A stretch of DNA of 64,000 nucleotides from Alteromonadaceae bacterium Bs31 (lineage in GTDB: Bacteria > Pseudomonadota > Gammaproteobacteria > Pseudomonadales > Cellvibrionaceae): assembly GCA_900177435.1 (NCBI GenBank), contig FXAI01000009.1:124001-188000 (forward strand). The letters are read 5' to 3'. Each line of letters opens with the position of its first letter. Positions within the stretch are counted from its first letter, which is position 1. The notes under the pieces are model-generated. The model had not been told where the DNA came from. It made no database searches and saw only the letters and a list, made by a program, of their open reading frames with translations. Shown piece after piece: positions 8,830 to 17,933 of the stretch. The position numbers were made by a program, and so were the translations under genes.

Positions 8830-9909
8830 TTATGCGGGGAAGCTGATGTTTAGGCAAAAGCCGTTTTCTATCGATAGGTCCAAGGTACCTTTTAGGTCTT
8901 GTAACCTTTCCTGGATGCCTTTGAGGCCATTACCCGGGGTAAAACTTAAGACCTTGCCATCGTCCTCAACACGCACCTCAACTAAGCCCTCGTTTTGATT
9001 CTGACTTATTTTAACCAGCTTGGCGCTGCTGTGCCGCAAAATATTGGTTACCGCTTCCGTAAGTATTAATATCAGTGCAGCCTCTTTGCTCGCTTCAATG
9101 TTTTTAATTGTGCCCTCAAGGCGTACTTCAATGCCGCCGTCCTCCAGGCGCGAGCGCAATACACCCAGTTGCTCTTGCAGGCCAATCTTGCGATAACCGC
9201 TAATAGCCTGTCTTACTTCGCTGAGCGTGCTGCTGGCGAGCTTTGCTACCTGGTTAATTTCTTCCAGTGCTGCTTGAGTATCGCCTCTATCTCCCAGCTT
9301 TTTGGCAAGCTGGGCTTTTAGGGAAATGCTGGAGAGCGTGTGCCCTAAGGTATCGTGCAAATCCCTTGCAATACGCTCGCGCTCTGCCAGAGCCGCGAGC
9401 TGGCGTTTTTCTTCAGTACTCTTTCGTTCTCGCTCATCTTTCAAGTCGTTTTGTTGGATCATGGTGCCGGTAAAGGCAAGGGCTATAGTGGGCACTATGC
9501 CAGGAAAGAAATAATAGGCATACCATAGCTCAAAGAGCCACGCGGAAAATACAAGGCTTGCGAGAATGGCGCACAGGCTAAGCGCGGTATTTTTTTTGCT
9601 GAGATAAAACCCTGCAAAAAATGCAGCGTAGTTAAAGGTGATTGTGCTGGAGGGGTTGGAGTAGGAGCCAATAATGCCCAGTAAAACCATTGCCGTAATC
9701 AGTAGTGGTACCAGGCTCCGGTGAAAAGAACACAAAGCCGAATACAGCGCAACAAAAGTAAAATAAATTAGTAGGGATACGAAAATAAACTTTGCAGTGA
9801 TATCGGCCCAAAAAAACGAGAAGAAAAAGAACAAACTGTAAACCAGAGAAAGCCATTTCCAACTACCGAATAAGCCGGGTTTGTCCGCCAGTTTAAATTC
9901 CATATGCAT
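8830..9909 (-). CDS. DesK-like sensor histidine kinase
   Basis: An inner-membrane histidine kinase of about 359 residues from the preferred ATG at 9909. The frame extends to 10002, but that would overlap the end of the upstream TPR gene by 41 nt, and the extra residues (Asn/His-rich) look non-coding. The N-terminal half has about four to five hydrophobic helices. The HisKA_3 dimerisation helix follows, with the phospho-accepting histidine in RERIARDLHDTLGHTLSSI, and a HATPase domain with the N-box (AVTNILRHSSAK) and a G-box (GNGLKGIQERL). Membrane helices next to the kinase core, with no large periplasmic domain, suggest it senses the membrane, as DesK does. It pairs with the adjacent response regulator. 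Confidence 0.85.
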   Translation of the reverse strand: MHMEFKLADKPGLFGSWKWLSLVYSLFFFFSFFWADITAKFIFVSLLIYFTFVALYSALCSFHRSLVPLLITAMVLLGIIGSYSNPSSTITFNYAAFFAGFYLSKKNTALSLCAILASLVFSAWLFELWYAYYFFPGIVPTIALAFTGTMIQQNDLKDERERKSTEEKRQLAALAERERIARDLHDTLGHTLSSISLKAQLAKKLGDRGDTQAALEEINQVAKLASSTLSEVRQAISGYRKIGLQEQLGVLRSRLEDGGIEVRLEGTIKNIEASKEAALILILTEAVTNILRHSSAKLVKISQNQNEGLVEVRVEDDGKVLSFTPGNGLKGIQERLQDLKGTLDLSIENGFCLNISFPA

Positions 9910-9961
9910 ACGTGAATTCTTTTTTATGAGCGGCGCTTTGGACGCCGCTATTGAGTGATTA

Positions 9962-10657
9962 TTATTGTTGGTGTTGCTCAAGCAGGCCGCGTGCCCAGGC
10001 ATTTTCTGCGTTCAGGTCGACGGCGGCCTGCCAGTGTTCTCGCGCTTTCTCCCGCTGACCTAACTCCAAGTAGGAAAGGCCAAGCCAAACATTGGCTTCA
10101 CTATGCCCCCAATGTTTACCGGAGGCAAGATCGCTGGGGAACTGTTCCAGTGCCAGACTTAGAGCCTCAACAGCTTTGTGCTTGCTACCGCCATACATTG
10201 CGGGTGTGTTGTATTCAATTACGCCTTTAAACATAAGCACACGGGGGTTGTCTGGTGAGATAGCTTGTGCCTGAGCAATTCTGCTATGAGATAAGGGGCC
10301 ATAGCTTTGAGCCTTCATTGGTTCCAGGCTAATTGTGTAGCCGTAAATATAAGCCAAGAGGCCGAGGGATTCTGCGTCCTCTGGGTTCTCTTTAGTGTAG
10401 CTTTCCATTTCAACTATTAGCTGCTCCATGGTGGTCTTGGCTTGGTCGAGATCGCCATTAATTGCATGCTTTAAGCCAAGACGATAGCTTGCGAAATAGT
10501 GATCGTAGCCTGTTGATGATTTTTCTATCTGCTCTAATTTATCAAGCTGGTTGTGATAAAAAGCCTGCTCAATGGCGTCAATATCCGATTGAGCTGCCAG
10601 GCTTGTATTAGTGGTAAGAACCGCTAGGCATAAGGCAATTACTCGTAGGGTGTTCAT
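9962..10657 (-). CDS. Periplasmic TPR-repeat protein
   Basis: A 231-residue exported protein from the ATG at 10657, which has a GGAGG ribosome-binding site 8 nt upstream and starts a signal peptide (MNTLRVIALCLAVLTTNTSLAAQ). The mature part is helical, with TPR-like repeats: AFYHNQLDKLEQIEK, LKHAINGDLDQAKTTMEQL, and a clear C-terminal pair around ANVWLGLSYLELGQREKAREHWQAAVDLNAEN. It is the first gene of the operon with the DesK/DesR-like pair and the DUF3301 gene, 52 nt upstream of the kinase start, so it may feed a periplasmic signal to the sensor. That link is inferred from position only. Confidence 0.7.
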   Translation of the reverse strand: MNTLRVIALCLAVLTTNTSLAAQSDIDAIEQAFYHNQLDKLEQIEKSSTGYDHYFASYRLGLKHAINGDLDQAKTTMEQLIVEMESYTKENPEDAESLGLLAYIYGYTISLEPMKAQSYGPLSHSRIAQAQAISPDNPRVLMFKGVIEYNTPAMYGGSKHKAVEALSLALEQFPSDLASGKHWGHSEANVWLGLSYLELGQREKAREHWQAAVDLNAENAWARGLLEQHQQ

Positions 10658-10957
10658 AAGGTTTTCCTCCGTGAGCAAAGGGCCTGCTTCCGATCTGGAG
10701 TGGCTGTCTCTGCATGTGCTTAGTGTCCGACTTTATTGGCCTTGTTTTAATAGAGCTTTGTCACCAATGTGGGTGACATTTGTCATTGTCAAATCTAGCT
10801 TTTGGGGAGGAGAGCTAAAAAATAGGTATGTTGTGAATGAGTGTGTGTGGAAGCTTTTTCTAGCGCACAGCTATAAACAAGTCATGCTTTTGTGGAGTTC
10901 TTTCCTCTGCCCTCTAGTGTTACAGTTGTGGGCTGAGATTGTAAAAAAGGTGGGCAA

Positions 10958-12646
10958 GTGAAGCTAGAAGACCTGCATATTCCCGGTTATGACTTCGAGG
11001 AGCTTATTGGCACTGGTGGTATGGCCTCGGTCTATCGAGCGCGTCAGCATACCTTTGACCGGGATGTGGCCATCAAAGTGCTCAGCCCGGACCTCAGTGA
11101 AGATGGTGATTTTAGCCAGCGCTTTATTCAGGAATCCCTAATTGTCGCCAAGTTGCACCACAGCAATATTGTGCAGGTGTATGACGTTGGCGAGTTTAAT
11201 GAGCATTTTTACATTGCCATGGAATACCTGCACGGCGGGGACTTGTCGTCTTTGCTGAAAAAGGGTGGGCTTAGCCTAAAAGAAATAGTTTCCGTTATTC
11301 GTCAATGCGCTAGCGCCCTGGATTTTGCCCACAGGAAAAAAATTGTTCACCGGGACATCAAACCAGACAATATTATGTTCAGGGAAGATGGTGCTGCTGT
11401 AATCACAGACTTTGGTATCGCCAAGGAGGTGGATTCCGACCTGAACCTCACGCAAACGGGCCTTGTAATTGGCACACCCAAATATATGGCACCGGAGCAG
11501 ATTCGTGGCAAAGCGGTGGATCACAGGGCGGATATCTATGCGCTAGGTATTCTCTTCTATCGCTGTGTGGTTGGCAGAGTGCCCTTCGACGGTGGAGATA
11601 TGGTATCCACCACGTATATGCATATCAATGACCCTGTACCTGCTCTCCCGGCAAGGGTTGCCGGTTTGCAGGCCATCATCAATAAAATGCTGGAGAAGGA
11701 CCCCAGGAATCGCTTTCAATCGGGAAGAGACCTTGTTGCGGCATTGGAAAACCTGGACCTCAGTAAGCTGGATCGATCCAAGTTTACGCTCGAGGATGAG
11801 CCAACGGTGCTTCGCCCGCGCAATAAGTCCGTGCCGAGCGAAGGAGAGAGTACGCGTTTTGTACCTCGGCGCCAGGCTCCTGTCGATGACCCTTTACAGG
11901 CCCTATCGCAGGCTTCTGAATCACAATCCTCGGACCAACACCAGGGGCAGGCTGACACGGTATTGCACGCTAAGTCTTCTTCATTGCCGTGGTTGGCGGG
12001 TGGAGCTTTTGCATTGGCGGCTTTGCTGGCGGCAGTGTTATTCAGTGTTAGGAGTAAGCAACCGGAGCTGGTGCCTGATGGGCAGCCCCTTGCGACTATT
12101 CAAGCTAAAAAACACTTGGTCGATGCTGCGAATCAGCAGATAACCGTCGATAGGTTGATGAAGGAAGCGCTGGTGGATATTCAGGCTAAGCGCTTAAGGA
12201 AACCGGATGCAAATAATGCATTTAACAAATTGCAGCGGGTGCTTTCAATAGAACCACAGCACGCGGGTGCTTTGGCTGGGATGGAACAGATTGCAGAAGA
12301 GTACCTGAAAATGGCTGATGTGCAGATAGCCAAGCATAACCTGCCGCTGGCTCAGGAATACCTGGACTATGCCCGCGCCGCAGCACCTGAGTTAGACCTG
12401 GTAAACGTTATCGAGGGCAAGCTGCTTTCTGCCGCTCAGGACAAGCTGGATAAGCAAGCGAGTATTGCATCCATAGAGCAGAGCCTGGTTGTTCAGGGTT
12501 TGCTGGAAAGCGCGGCATTTGCAGAAGCGGAAGGGCGCTTATTTGAACCCAGAGGAGACAGCGCTTTGGAGAAGTATCAGCGCGTGCTGGAAATTGATCC
12601 AAATAATAAAATAGCCAAGGGCAAACTGGCTGAATTAAAACGATAA
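10958..12646 (+). CDS. Membrane Ser/Thr protein kinase (PknB type)
   Basis: A 562-residue eukaryotic-like kinase starting with GTG at 10958 after an AAAGGTGGG ribosome-binding site. All kinase motifs are present: GTGGMASVY (18-26), VAIK with K40, HRDIKPDN (131-138), DFG (151-153) and the YMAPEQIRG segment. After a Pro/Ser linker a single transmembrane helix (about 343-366) leads to an outer part of about 195 residues that looks TPR-like (LQRVLSIEPQHAGALAGMEQIAEEYL, KYQRVLEIDPNNKIAKGKLAELKR). There are no PASTA repeats. It is convergent with the CsgG-like lipoprotein gene, an arrangement that suggests a shared envelope function, though nothing here proves it. Confidence 0.9.
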   Translation: MKLEDLHIPGYDFEELIGTGGMASVYRARQHTFDRDVAIKVLSPDLSEDGDFSQRFIQESLIVAKLHHSNIVQVYDVGEFNEHFYIAMEYLHGGDLSSLLKKGGLSLKEIVSVIRQCASALDFAHRKKIVHRDIKPDNIMFREDGAAVITDFGIAKEVDSDLNLTQTGLVIGTPKYMAPEQIRGKAVDHRADIYALGILFYRCVVGRVPFDGGDMVSTTYMHINDPVPALPARVAGLQAIINKMLEKDPRNRFQSGRDLVAALENLDLSKLDRSKFTLEDEPTVLRPRNKSVPSEGESTRFVPRRQAPVDDPLQALSQASESQSSDQHQGQADTVLHAKSSSLPWLAGGAFALAALLAAVLFSVRSKQPELVPDGQPLATIQAKKHLVDAANQQITVDRLMKEALVDIQAKRLRKPDANNAFNKLQRVLSIEPQHAGALAGMEQIAEEYLKMADVQIAKHNLPLAQEYLDYARAAAPELDLVNVIEGKLLSAAQDKLDKQASIASIEQSLVVQGLLESAAFAEAEGRLFEPRGDSALEKYQRVLEIDPNNKIAKGKLAELKR

Positions 12647-12649
12647 GCC

Positions 12650-12674
12650 TGGAAGCTCCTGCAGGGAGCCTCCA
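12650..12674. terminator. Hairpin between the kinase and the CsgG-like lipoprotein gene
   Basis: A stem TGGA.GCTCC / GGGAGC.TCCA with one mismatch and a 4-nt loop lies between two convergent stops. The T tract is poor (GTTTA), so this is a weak or bidirectional terminator call. Confidence 0.45.
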
Positions 12675-12687
12675 GTTTAGGGCTTTC

Positions 12688-14652
12688 TTAATAGCAATTG
12701 AGCGCTGTTTTTTTCAAATTTGGTTTAACTTCAGAGGTGTCCATTTTTTTCAGCTGCATAATCATCAAGGCATTGGCCAGTGAATCCACCTCGCTAACGC
12801 AGTCGTTCTGATCCGTGGCGGCTTTCAGGCTTTCCAGGTATTTAAGTTCTTGATTTTCCAGTGTAGCTACAAGGTGTTGGCCAATTTCGGTTGCCACTTC
12901 TCTTGCCAGCTCATCTAGAATTTTCACATCTGATGGAAGGTCTGCCAGTTTAAAGGGCACTACAACCTCGCCGATTTCTACCCCTTCGCTGCTTTCGTCC
13001 TCGTACTCTTTGCTTAACATAATAGAGTCTGGAAAAATCACCTCGCCGGATTCGGCTTCCACCAGGCGGTAACTGACAGAAAAAATACCTACCTTGCGGT
13101 GCCGGGTTACCCCTACTGAGATATTTTCTTCTTTGTTCACGGTGATAGTTTCGCTCGGTTGGTCCACACGTTTACGATCTCGATTGCTCATTTTTAGCCA
13201 GGCAGTGTAGCCGGGGTTGGGTACCGTTTCTTTTCCAACGACTACGCGCATAAGTTTTTTGTTCTTTGCTTCAGAGCTATCTACTTTAGATTCCAGAACG
13301 CTGCCGCTCACCAGCAGGTCGACCGAGGACAAAGCTTCGCTATTACCACTCAGCTTACGCTCGCGCATAATGGCTTCATATTGCTCTCGTTCAACAATAC
13401 GAACGTCGTTGGGAATATGCTCAAATAAATATTGGGTAATGAAAGTGGTAATCACATCGCCGTAGTCTTGATCTCTGTAGCGGGAATCAAAATCAGTGGT
13501 GCTCAAATGCGGTATGGCGCTATTGAGTACGGTTTTCTCCTGCTGGCTTATGCTTTTTCTCAAACCGGGTTTAGTAGGGTTGAAATCCTGAATTGCATAC
13601 AGCACGGCAAGGGCTGCTGCCTCTTCTTGCTGTTTTTTTAATGCTTTATATTTGTTGTCTAACTGCGTCACCAGGGTTTTTGTCGAAGCACTGGGAGCAG
13701 CTTTCAGCCCCAATATATGCCGAACTTCGCTTGCCTGCTGATACCAGCGGTAGGATTGACCGAGGTTTTCTGGCTTGGTAACGGACTCATCTGCCAGCGC
13801 AGTAAAATATTCCGCCATTTTTTGGCTGGAAGGTTTTAGTTTGTCCATTACTGCCGAGAAGTCGTCAGCCTGGGATAGAGTCTGCAGTGTTTTATAGGCG
13901 CTATCGGCATCGCCATTGGAGAGGGCGTCAAAATATTTTTTTGCATAAATTTTTGCATCTACATCAATCATTTCATCGAGTATTTCTGCGTTGTCTTTTA
14001 GTGCAGCTTTTACCAAAGCTATTTTTGATTGCAGCTGTTCATCGTAAGCTTCTGCCTCAGTTGCTTCACGTATAAGCACTAAAAGAGCGTCTACCTCGCT
14101 TTCCTGTTTGGTACGCCAGGCTTCGTCACCACTCAAGGTGTATAGGCTCTGGTAAAAATCGATGCGTTGTTCTCCACTGCTGCTTTTGTTTTCGATTTTT
14201 TTGGCCAGTATATCGATAGCGGATTTTGTGGATGTGGACTCTTTATCAACAAGAGCAGTCAAGTTGGCCCAGGTGCTTTCATCAAGGCCTGCGACATTAT
14301 TTAAGCCTTCGCCAATTTTTTGTAGTGCGGGTAGGGGTACCAGGCTTGTATAGTCTGAGTCATCGCCTAAGCGACTTTGCTCCAGGCTGGTTTCCAGTGC
14401 TGATTTCTGTAGTAATAGAATCTGCTCTTGAACTTGTGCTAAAGCGGCAAAATCACTGGCATATTCGCTTTCCTCTTTGCCTGCCAGCCCTTGTTCCAGG
14501 CTGGTGTAGAGCGCAGTAAGCTCATCGAGGCTTTGCATAGTTTGAATGTCTTCCAGAGAAACGCTGGTTACCGGGACAGGTTTTACGGGCTGAGACCCGC
14601 AACTTGCGAGAATTAGCGTTGCGATTAGCGTAACAATCAATGAAGAACGCAT
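12688..14652 (-). CDS. Large lipoprotein with a CsgG-like C-terminal domain
   Basis: A 654-residue lipoprotein: signal peptide MRSSLIVTLIATLILASCGSQ with lipobox LASC. Residues 40-330 are strongly helical and acidic, with several LD.L / AL..L repeats that look like coiled coil or TPR-like helices. From about 340 the sequence changes to an alpha/beta domain, with FITQYLFEHIPNDVRIVEREQYE and SVDLLVSGSVLESKV. These correspond to the CsgG/HfaB pattern (L...L......v.vveR..l..il.E..L and aD.Lv.GsI). This domain type forms outer-membrane-associated periplasmic assemblies and is found in curli-secretion and holdfast proteins. No curli genes are nearby. Function is unknown; the convergent Ser/Thr kinase is the only contextual clue. 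Confidence 0.6.
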   Translation of the reverse strand: MRSSLIVTLIATLILASCGSQPVKPVPVTSVSLEDIQTMQSLDELTALYTSLEQGLAGKEESEYASDFAALAQVQEQILLLQKSALETSLEQSRLGDDSDYTSLVPLPALQKIGEGLNNVAGLDESTWANLTALVDKESTSTKSAIDILAKKIENKSSSGEQRIDFYQSLYTLSGDEAWRTKQESEVDALLVLIREATEAEAYDEQLQSKIALVKAALKDNAEILDEMIDVDAKIYAKKYFDALSNGDADSAYKTLQTLSQADDFSAVMDKLKPSSQKMAEYFTALADESVTKPENLGQSYRWYQQASEVRHILGLKAAPSASTKTLVTQLDNKYKALKKQQEEAAALAVLYAIQDFNPTKPGLRKSISQQEKTVLNSAIPHLSTTDFDSRYRDQDYGDVITTFITQYLFEHIPNDVRIVEREQYEAIMRERKLSGNSEALSSVDLLVSGSVLESKVDSSEAKNKKLMRVVVGKETVPNPGYTAWLKMSNRDRKRVDQPSETITVNKEENISVGVTRHRKVGIFSVSYRLVEAESGEVIFPDSIMLSKEYEDESSEGVEIGEVVVPFKLADLPSDVKILDELAREVATEIGQHLVATLENQELKYLESLKAATDQNDCVSEVDSLANALMIMQLKKMDTSEVKPNLKKTALNCY

Positions 14653-14891
14653 GTTAAGTTTCCCTTCTTATTTCGAATATTGCTGAGTTGGTGGCTGGGA
14701 GCGCACAGCTCAAGGTATTATTGTCGCCCATTATTGTTTCACGTTGAGGCCACGGAATTGTAGAGTTTGGGGTGGCTTTGGCGATCTCTCAGTTACAATA
14801 CCTAAGCTAATAGGTGAGTACAAGTGACATAATTACGTCTCAGCCATTGCTTATATATGCATTTATTTACTAACAGTGTTGGAGCTTGCGT

Positions 14892-15404
14892 ATGCCCTGC
14901 CAAATAGAAATATCTCTTCAACAACAACTGTCCTCAGAGCAGCGGGAGCAGCTTTTCCATTGGCAAGAGCGCGTGTTCCCGATAGAAGGTAAAGCGTTTG
15001 AGTGGGCGGAATCCAGCCAGCATCTGCTGGCCAAATCACACGGTAAGGCCATAGGGCATTTAGGCTTTGGTCATTTCAAAATAGAGAGTGCTGAAAAAAC
15101 GCGTGTTATCGAAGTTATCGGTGTGGGTGGTGTGGTTGTGCGGCCAGAATACCAGGGTAACAAAATTCCCGCTCTGCTATTTGAGTACCTTCATCAGATA
15201 GACGGTTTTTCTAACAGTATTTTTACCTTGTTTTGCCCAGAGCGTTTAGTTAGCTACTACACAAAGCAGGGCTACACCCTTTACCGGGGACGGCTTAGCG
15301 TGTTGCAGGCTGATGTTTACAAGGCCATACCGCCAATGCAATTTATGTATCGAGGGAAAATAGACTTTGGCGAGCAAGTAAAAGTACTCTCGCCACCCTG
15401 GTGA
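14892..15404 (+). CDS. GNAT family N-acetyltransferase
   Basis: A 170-residue protein starting at the ATG at 14892. A TTG two codons earlier would leave only one base between it and the GGAG ribosome-binding site, so the ATG is preferred. The GNAT core is visible as VIGVGGVVVRPEYQGNKIPALLFEYLHQ, which contains the V.PEYQG.G acetyl-CoA loop (here QGNKIPA) and the following helix. The C-terminal FCPERLVSYYTKQGYTLYRG matches the usual beta6 and Tyr/Gly segment. The substrate is unknown. It stands alone with about 230 nt of upstream sequence. Confidence 0.8.
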   Translation: MPCQIEISLQQQLSSEQREQLFHWQERVFPIEGKAFEWAESSQHLLAKSHGKAIGHLGFGHFKIESAEKTRVIEVIGVGGVVVRPEYQGNKIPALLFEYLHQIDGFSNSIFTLFCPERLVSYYTKQGYTLYRGRLSVLQADVYKAIPPMQFMYRGKIDFGEQVKVLSPPW

Positions 15405-15588
15405 GCGTGTTTATTCAGAGGCATCTATGTTTCAAAATACCAAGGCTTCGGTAGTGGTCTAGCAGGGGGCATTACTAAACGTGCTCGGATATTGCTTTGT
15501 TAAGCGGCTTTTTAATGGCGATTTTTTTACTGAGCGTGAATGAGCGCAGCGAAACGCATAAATCAGCTAAATAGCCAGCAAGCAGGGC

Positions 15589-17307
15589 TCAGGCGTGAGT
15601 CCCTGCTTTATCGCTGTTGCCTGCAAAAGGAGACCGGTGCACAAAAGGCAAGGCGAGGCATAACATTAAGAGCAGTAGTGCGCTTCCGCCGCCCCCTCCA
15701 CCTGAACCTGCTTGAGTGATTTTTGTGCTTGAGCGCTGTTTCGAAAGAACCAGATGGTAAGCTGATAGCGCTGGCAGCGAGTAGTTAAAGCGATTATCAC
15801 TTAGAAAAAATTTGCCAGCATTTTGGATGTCGGTGGACTTGCCGGTGAGGGCCCAGGCCTCGCCGGAAGCGTAGTCGGCAGCGGAGGTAATTGCAAAAGT
15901 ACCGTTAAGGCTTTGGAGCATGTTTTTATTGAGTACGATGATATGCAGGTTCTCAGTGCTGGAATTTACAGCGGCATATATTGAACTGTTTTCTTTGTCG
16001 TTCATGCTGGCTGCGACGGTGGTATCGCCAAACGTGGACATAGCGCCATCGTAGTTTCGGAACAGGCGAAATGCAGAGGCATGAAACCCTGGCTTAGTGC
16101 TCAATACCCAGATGTTGGCGGCGTAAATACCGTATTTTCCAAAAATCCCCAGTGCGTCTGCGTGTGCCAGCCCACCGCTTATATGCTCTTCTCCGCCGAA
16201 GTTGTATTCTGTAAATGCCAGCTCGGTGCCTGGGTAATTTAGCTTAATCGATTCGAGCACTTTAGGGATTATGGGCAGCTCTTTAGAGCAGCATTTCCCA
16301 ATCCAGCTGTTTTCCGTGTAGTCGGGGTCCCACAGTGTACGGGGTGCTTGTAAGCGTGCTGCCCTGTCTTTTTCGGTGGTGGCCTCCGTCTTCGTTATGC
16401 GCACCTCACCTATGGCTTCTGAATAATAATGCAGGTCTAAAACATCCAGCAGACGTTTTCCCGCTGCTTGCGAGGCCTTGTGCATTTCAGCCAGGTAGTA
16501 GCCTACAAACTGCTTGTGTGGGCCTGCAACGCTAGCCCAGTCGGGAGCGCCTTGCAGATTGCTATATGCTCCGAAGCCATACAATGCCGGGCCAAATGTT
16601 TTTGCGCCAGGGTCCACTGCTTTTACTGCGGCAGCAAGCTCAGCGGAGCGAGCCACAAGTTTGGCCGCGCCGACTTTAGCCGGGTGAATACGCGGATGCG
16701 TGTAAGACCACAGCCCTGGTTCGTTATCCAGCGAGTAGGCAAAGACGCCACCATTAGCGGCTTTGCCGTAGCGATGCACCATGAAATTAACCAGCTCATC
16801 CATATAAACGGTCTTATCACTGGTATTCGGCTTAAGGGCAAACTTTGCTCCTTTTTTTGCCTGGACTTCGATCCACCGGTGAGAAGGGGCTGTTTCGGTT
16901 TTACTGACGGGGCCCTTGCCGTCGGCTGAGACGTAACCGGCCATTTGAAGCGACACTATCGACTTGGCTTCCGCTGCTTGCTTGTCGATGACGGAGGTGA
17001 GACTTGCGGCTGGGGCATTGGTATTGGCACTATCTGGAATTAAGTAGCCATCGCTAGAGTGGTGCCAATCCTCTCCGGCGTTAGACCAGTTATTTTCCCA
17101 GTTGTAAGCCGTGAGGCGGTTGCCGCCTATTCTATGGAGTCCGATATTCTCCTCCGTTGTTAGCGCCTGATTTGTTCCGTAAATCAGCGGGCTGATTTTA
17201 AGCTGTTGATTATCGGGGTAAATGCTGAAAGATACATTCACGGCAGCGACACTGGTGGGAGTTAAGCTAAGAAAAAGGAAGACGATAAGAGCGTGTGAGT
17301 TAAGCAT
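15589..17307 (-). CDS. Secreted GH44 family endoglucanase/xyloglucanase with a GlyGly-CTERM-like tail
   Basis: A 572-residue exported enzyme: signal peptide MLNSHALIVFLFLSLTPTSVAA, then a GH44 catalytic domain. The acid/base is E196 in YSLDNEPGLW followed by THPRIHP, and the nucleophile is E367 in LAFTEYNFGG; both match the GH44 signatures. Family members cleave beta-1,4-glucan backbones such as cellulose derivatives, xyloglucan and sometimes mannan. A beta-sandwich follows (about 440-525). The end is unusual: AGSGGGGGGSALLLLMLCLALPFVH then basic and polar residues. This Gly-rich stretch plus hydrophobic helix plus charged tail is the layout of GlyGly-CTERM sorting signals cleaved by rhombosortase on type II-secreted proteins. 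A shared operator-like motif lies about 150 bp upstream. Confidence 0.85.
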   Translation of the reverse strand: MLNSHALIVFLFLSLTPTSVAAVNVSFSIYPDNQQLKISPLIYGTNQALTTEENIGLHRIGGNRLTAYNWENNWSNAGEDWHHSSDGYLIPDSANTNAPAASLTSVIDKQAAEAKSIVSLQMAGYVSADGKGPVSKTETAPSHRWIEVQAKKGAKFALKPNTSDKTVYMDELVNFMVHRYGKAANGGVFAYSLDNEPGLWSYTHPRIHPAKVGAAKLVARSAELAAAVKAVDPGAKTFGPALYGFGAYSNLQGAPDWASVAGPHKQFVGYYLAEMHKASQAAGKRLLDVLDLHYYSEAIGEVRITKTEATTEKDRAARLQAPRTLWDPDYTENSWIGKCCSKELPIIPKVLESIKLNYPGTELAFTEYNFGGEEHISGGLAHADALGIFGKYGIYAANIWVLSTKPGFHASAFRLFRNYDGAMSTFGDTTVAASMNDKENSSIYAAVNSSTENLHIIVLNKNMLQSLNGTFAITSAADYASGEAWALTGKSTDIQNAGKFFLSDNRFNYSLPALSAYHLVLSKQRSSTKITQAGSGGGGGGSALLLLMLCLALPFVHRSPFAGNSDKAGTHA

Positions 17308-17933
17308 GCTATGAATGGCCGTACTGTTTTTAGTTAAATATCTAATTTACTGCTCCAAGTTGATTTTAATACTGTTTTTTTCTCGTAAAGACAGCATGCG
17401 TGCAGGCGTGGATATGCGTAGATTTGTGCTTTTTGTCCAAGCTTGTCTCTGTTCACGTTGAGTTATGAACATGTAATCTATTACATTTTACACTGGTGTG
17501 AGGGATAAAAATTGTAGTCAGGCGAGGGAAAATTTTATTAATGGAAATATTAATGCGTAAGCAAAAGTTAATTTTCGCCAGGTGTCTCCCGCTGGCCGCC
17601 TGTATCCAATTAAATTCATGTTGATAAGGCTTTGCCTGTAAAATAACTTTACAGAAGGGTAGGAGATAACGGAAACTGCTCACAAGCTTTAAGGGTAGAA
17701 TATCTAGGATCGAATTTAATTAGCTAAGGCCGTGTTGCTGTTGCTCAAGAGACTCTTCTGTTACAGCGCAGCTTGTAGGGAAATGGAGTTGTTTTGCTGG
17801 TCAGGCCAAATTGGTCTCCATACTGTATTACCAATATTCTCCTTTGATATTCTCCATACTCATATATACTTCAGCCTTTGTTTTTTCTGGGGCTTACTAC
17901 TTTTTATGGCTTCCTGGCACTGAGTAACTGTAA
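17308..17933. other. Divergent intergenic region between GH44 and galM
   Basis: This 626-nt stretch has no convincing gene. It should hold the promoters of both neighbours. The motif at 17458-17476 and the overlapping TGTAAT-CT-ATTACA dyad (17472-17485) are the only structured elements seen. The short frames in it lack ribosome-binding sites or recognisable composition. Confidence 0.5.
17458..17476 (-). promoter_or_regulatory. Operator-like motif upstream of GH44, shared with GH3
   Basis: On the minus strand the sequence is TTACATGTT-N3-AACTCAA. The identical pattern occurs upstream of the GH3 gene at 21605-21623 in the same orientation (16 of 16 fixed positions). It overlaps a GTTCA/TGAAC dyad at 17451-17470. 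It is likely a site for a regulator of the carbohydrate genes; the regulator is not identified. Confidence 0.5.
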
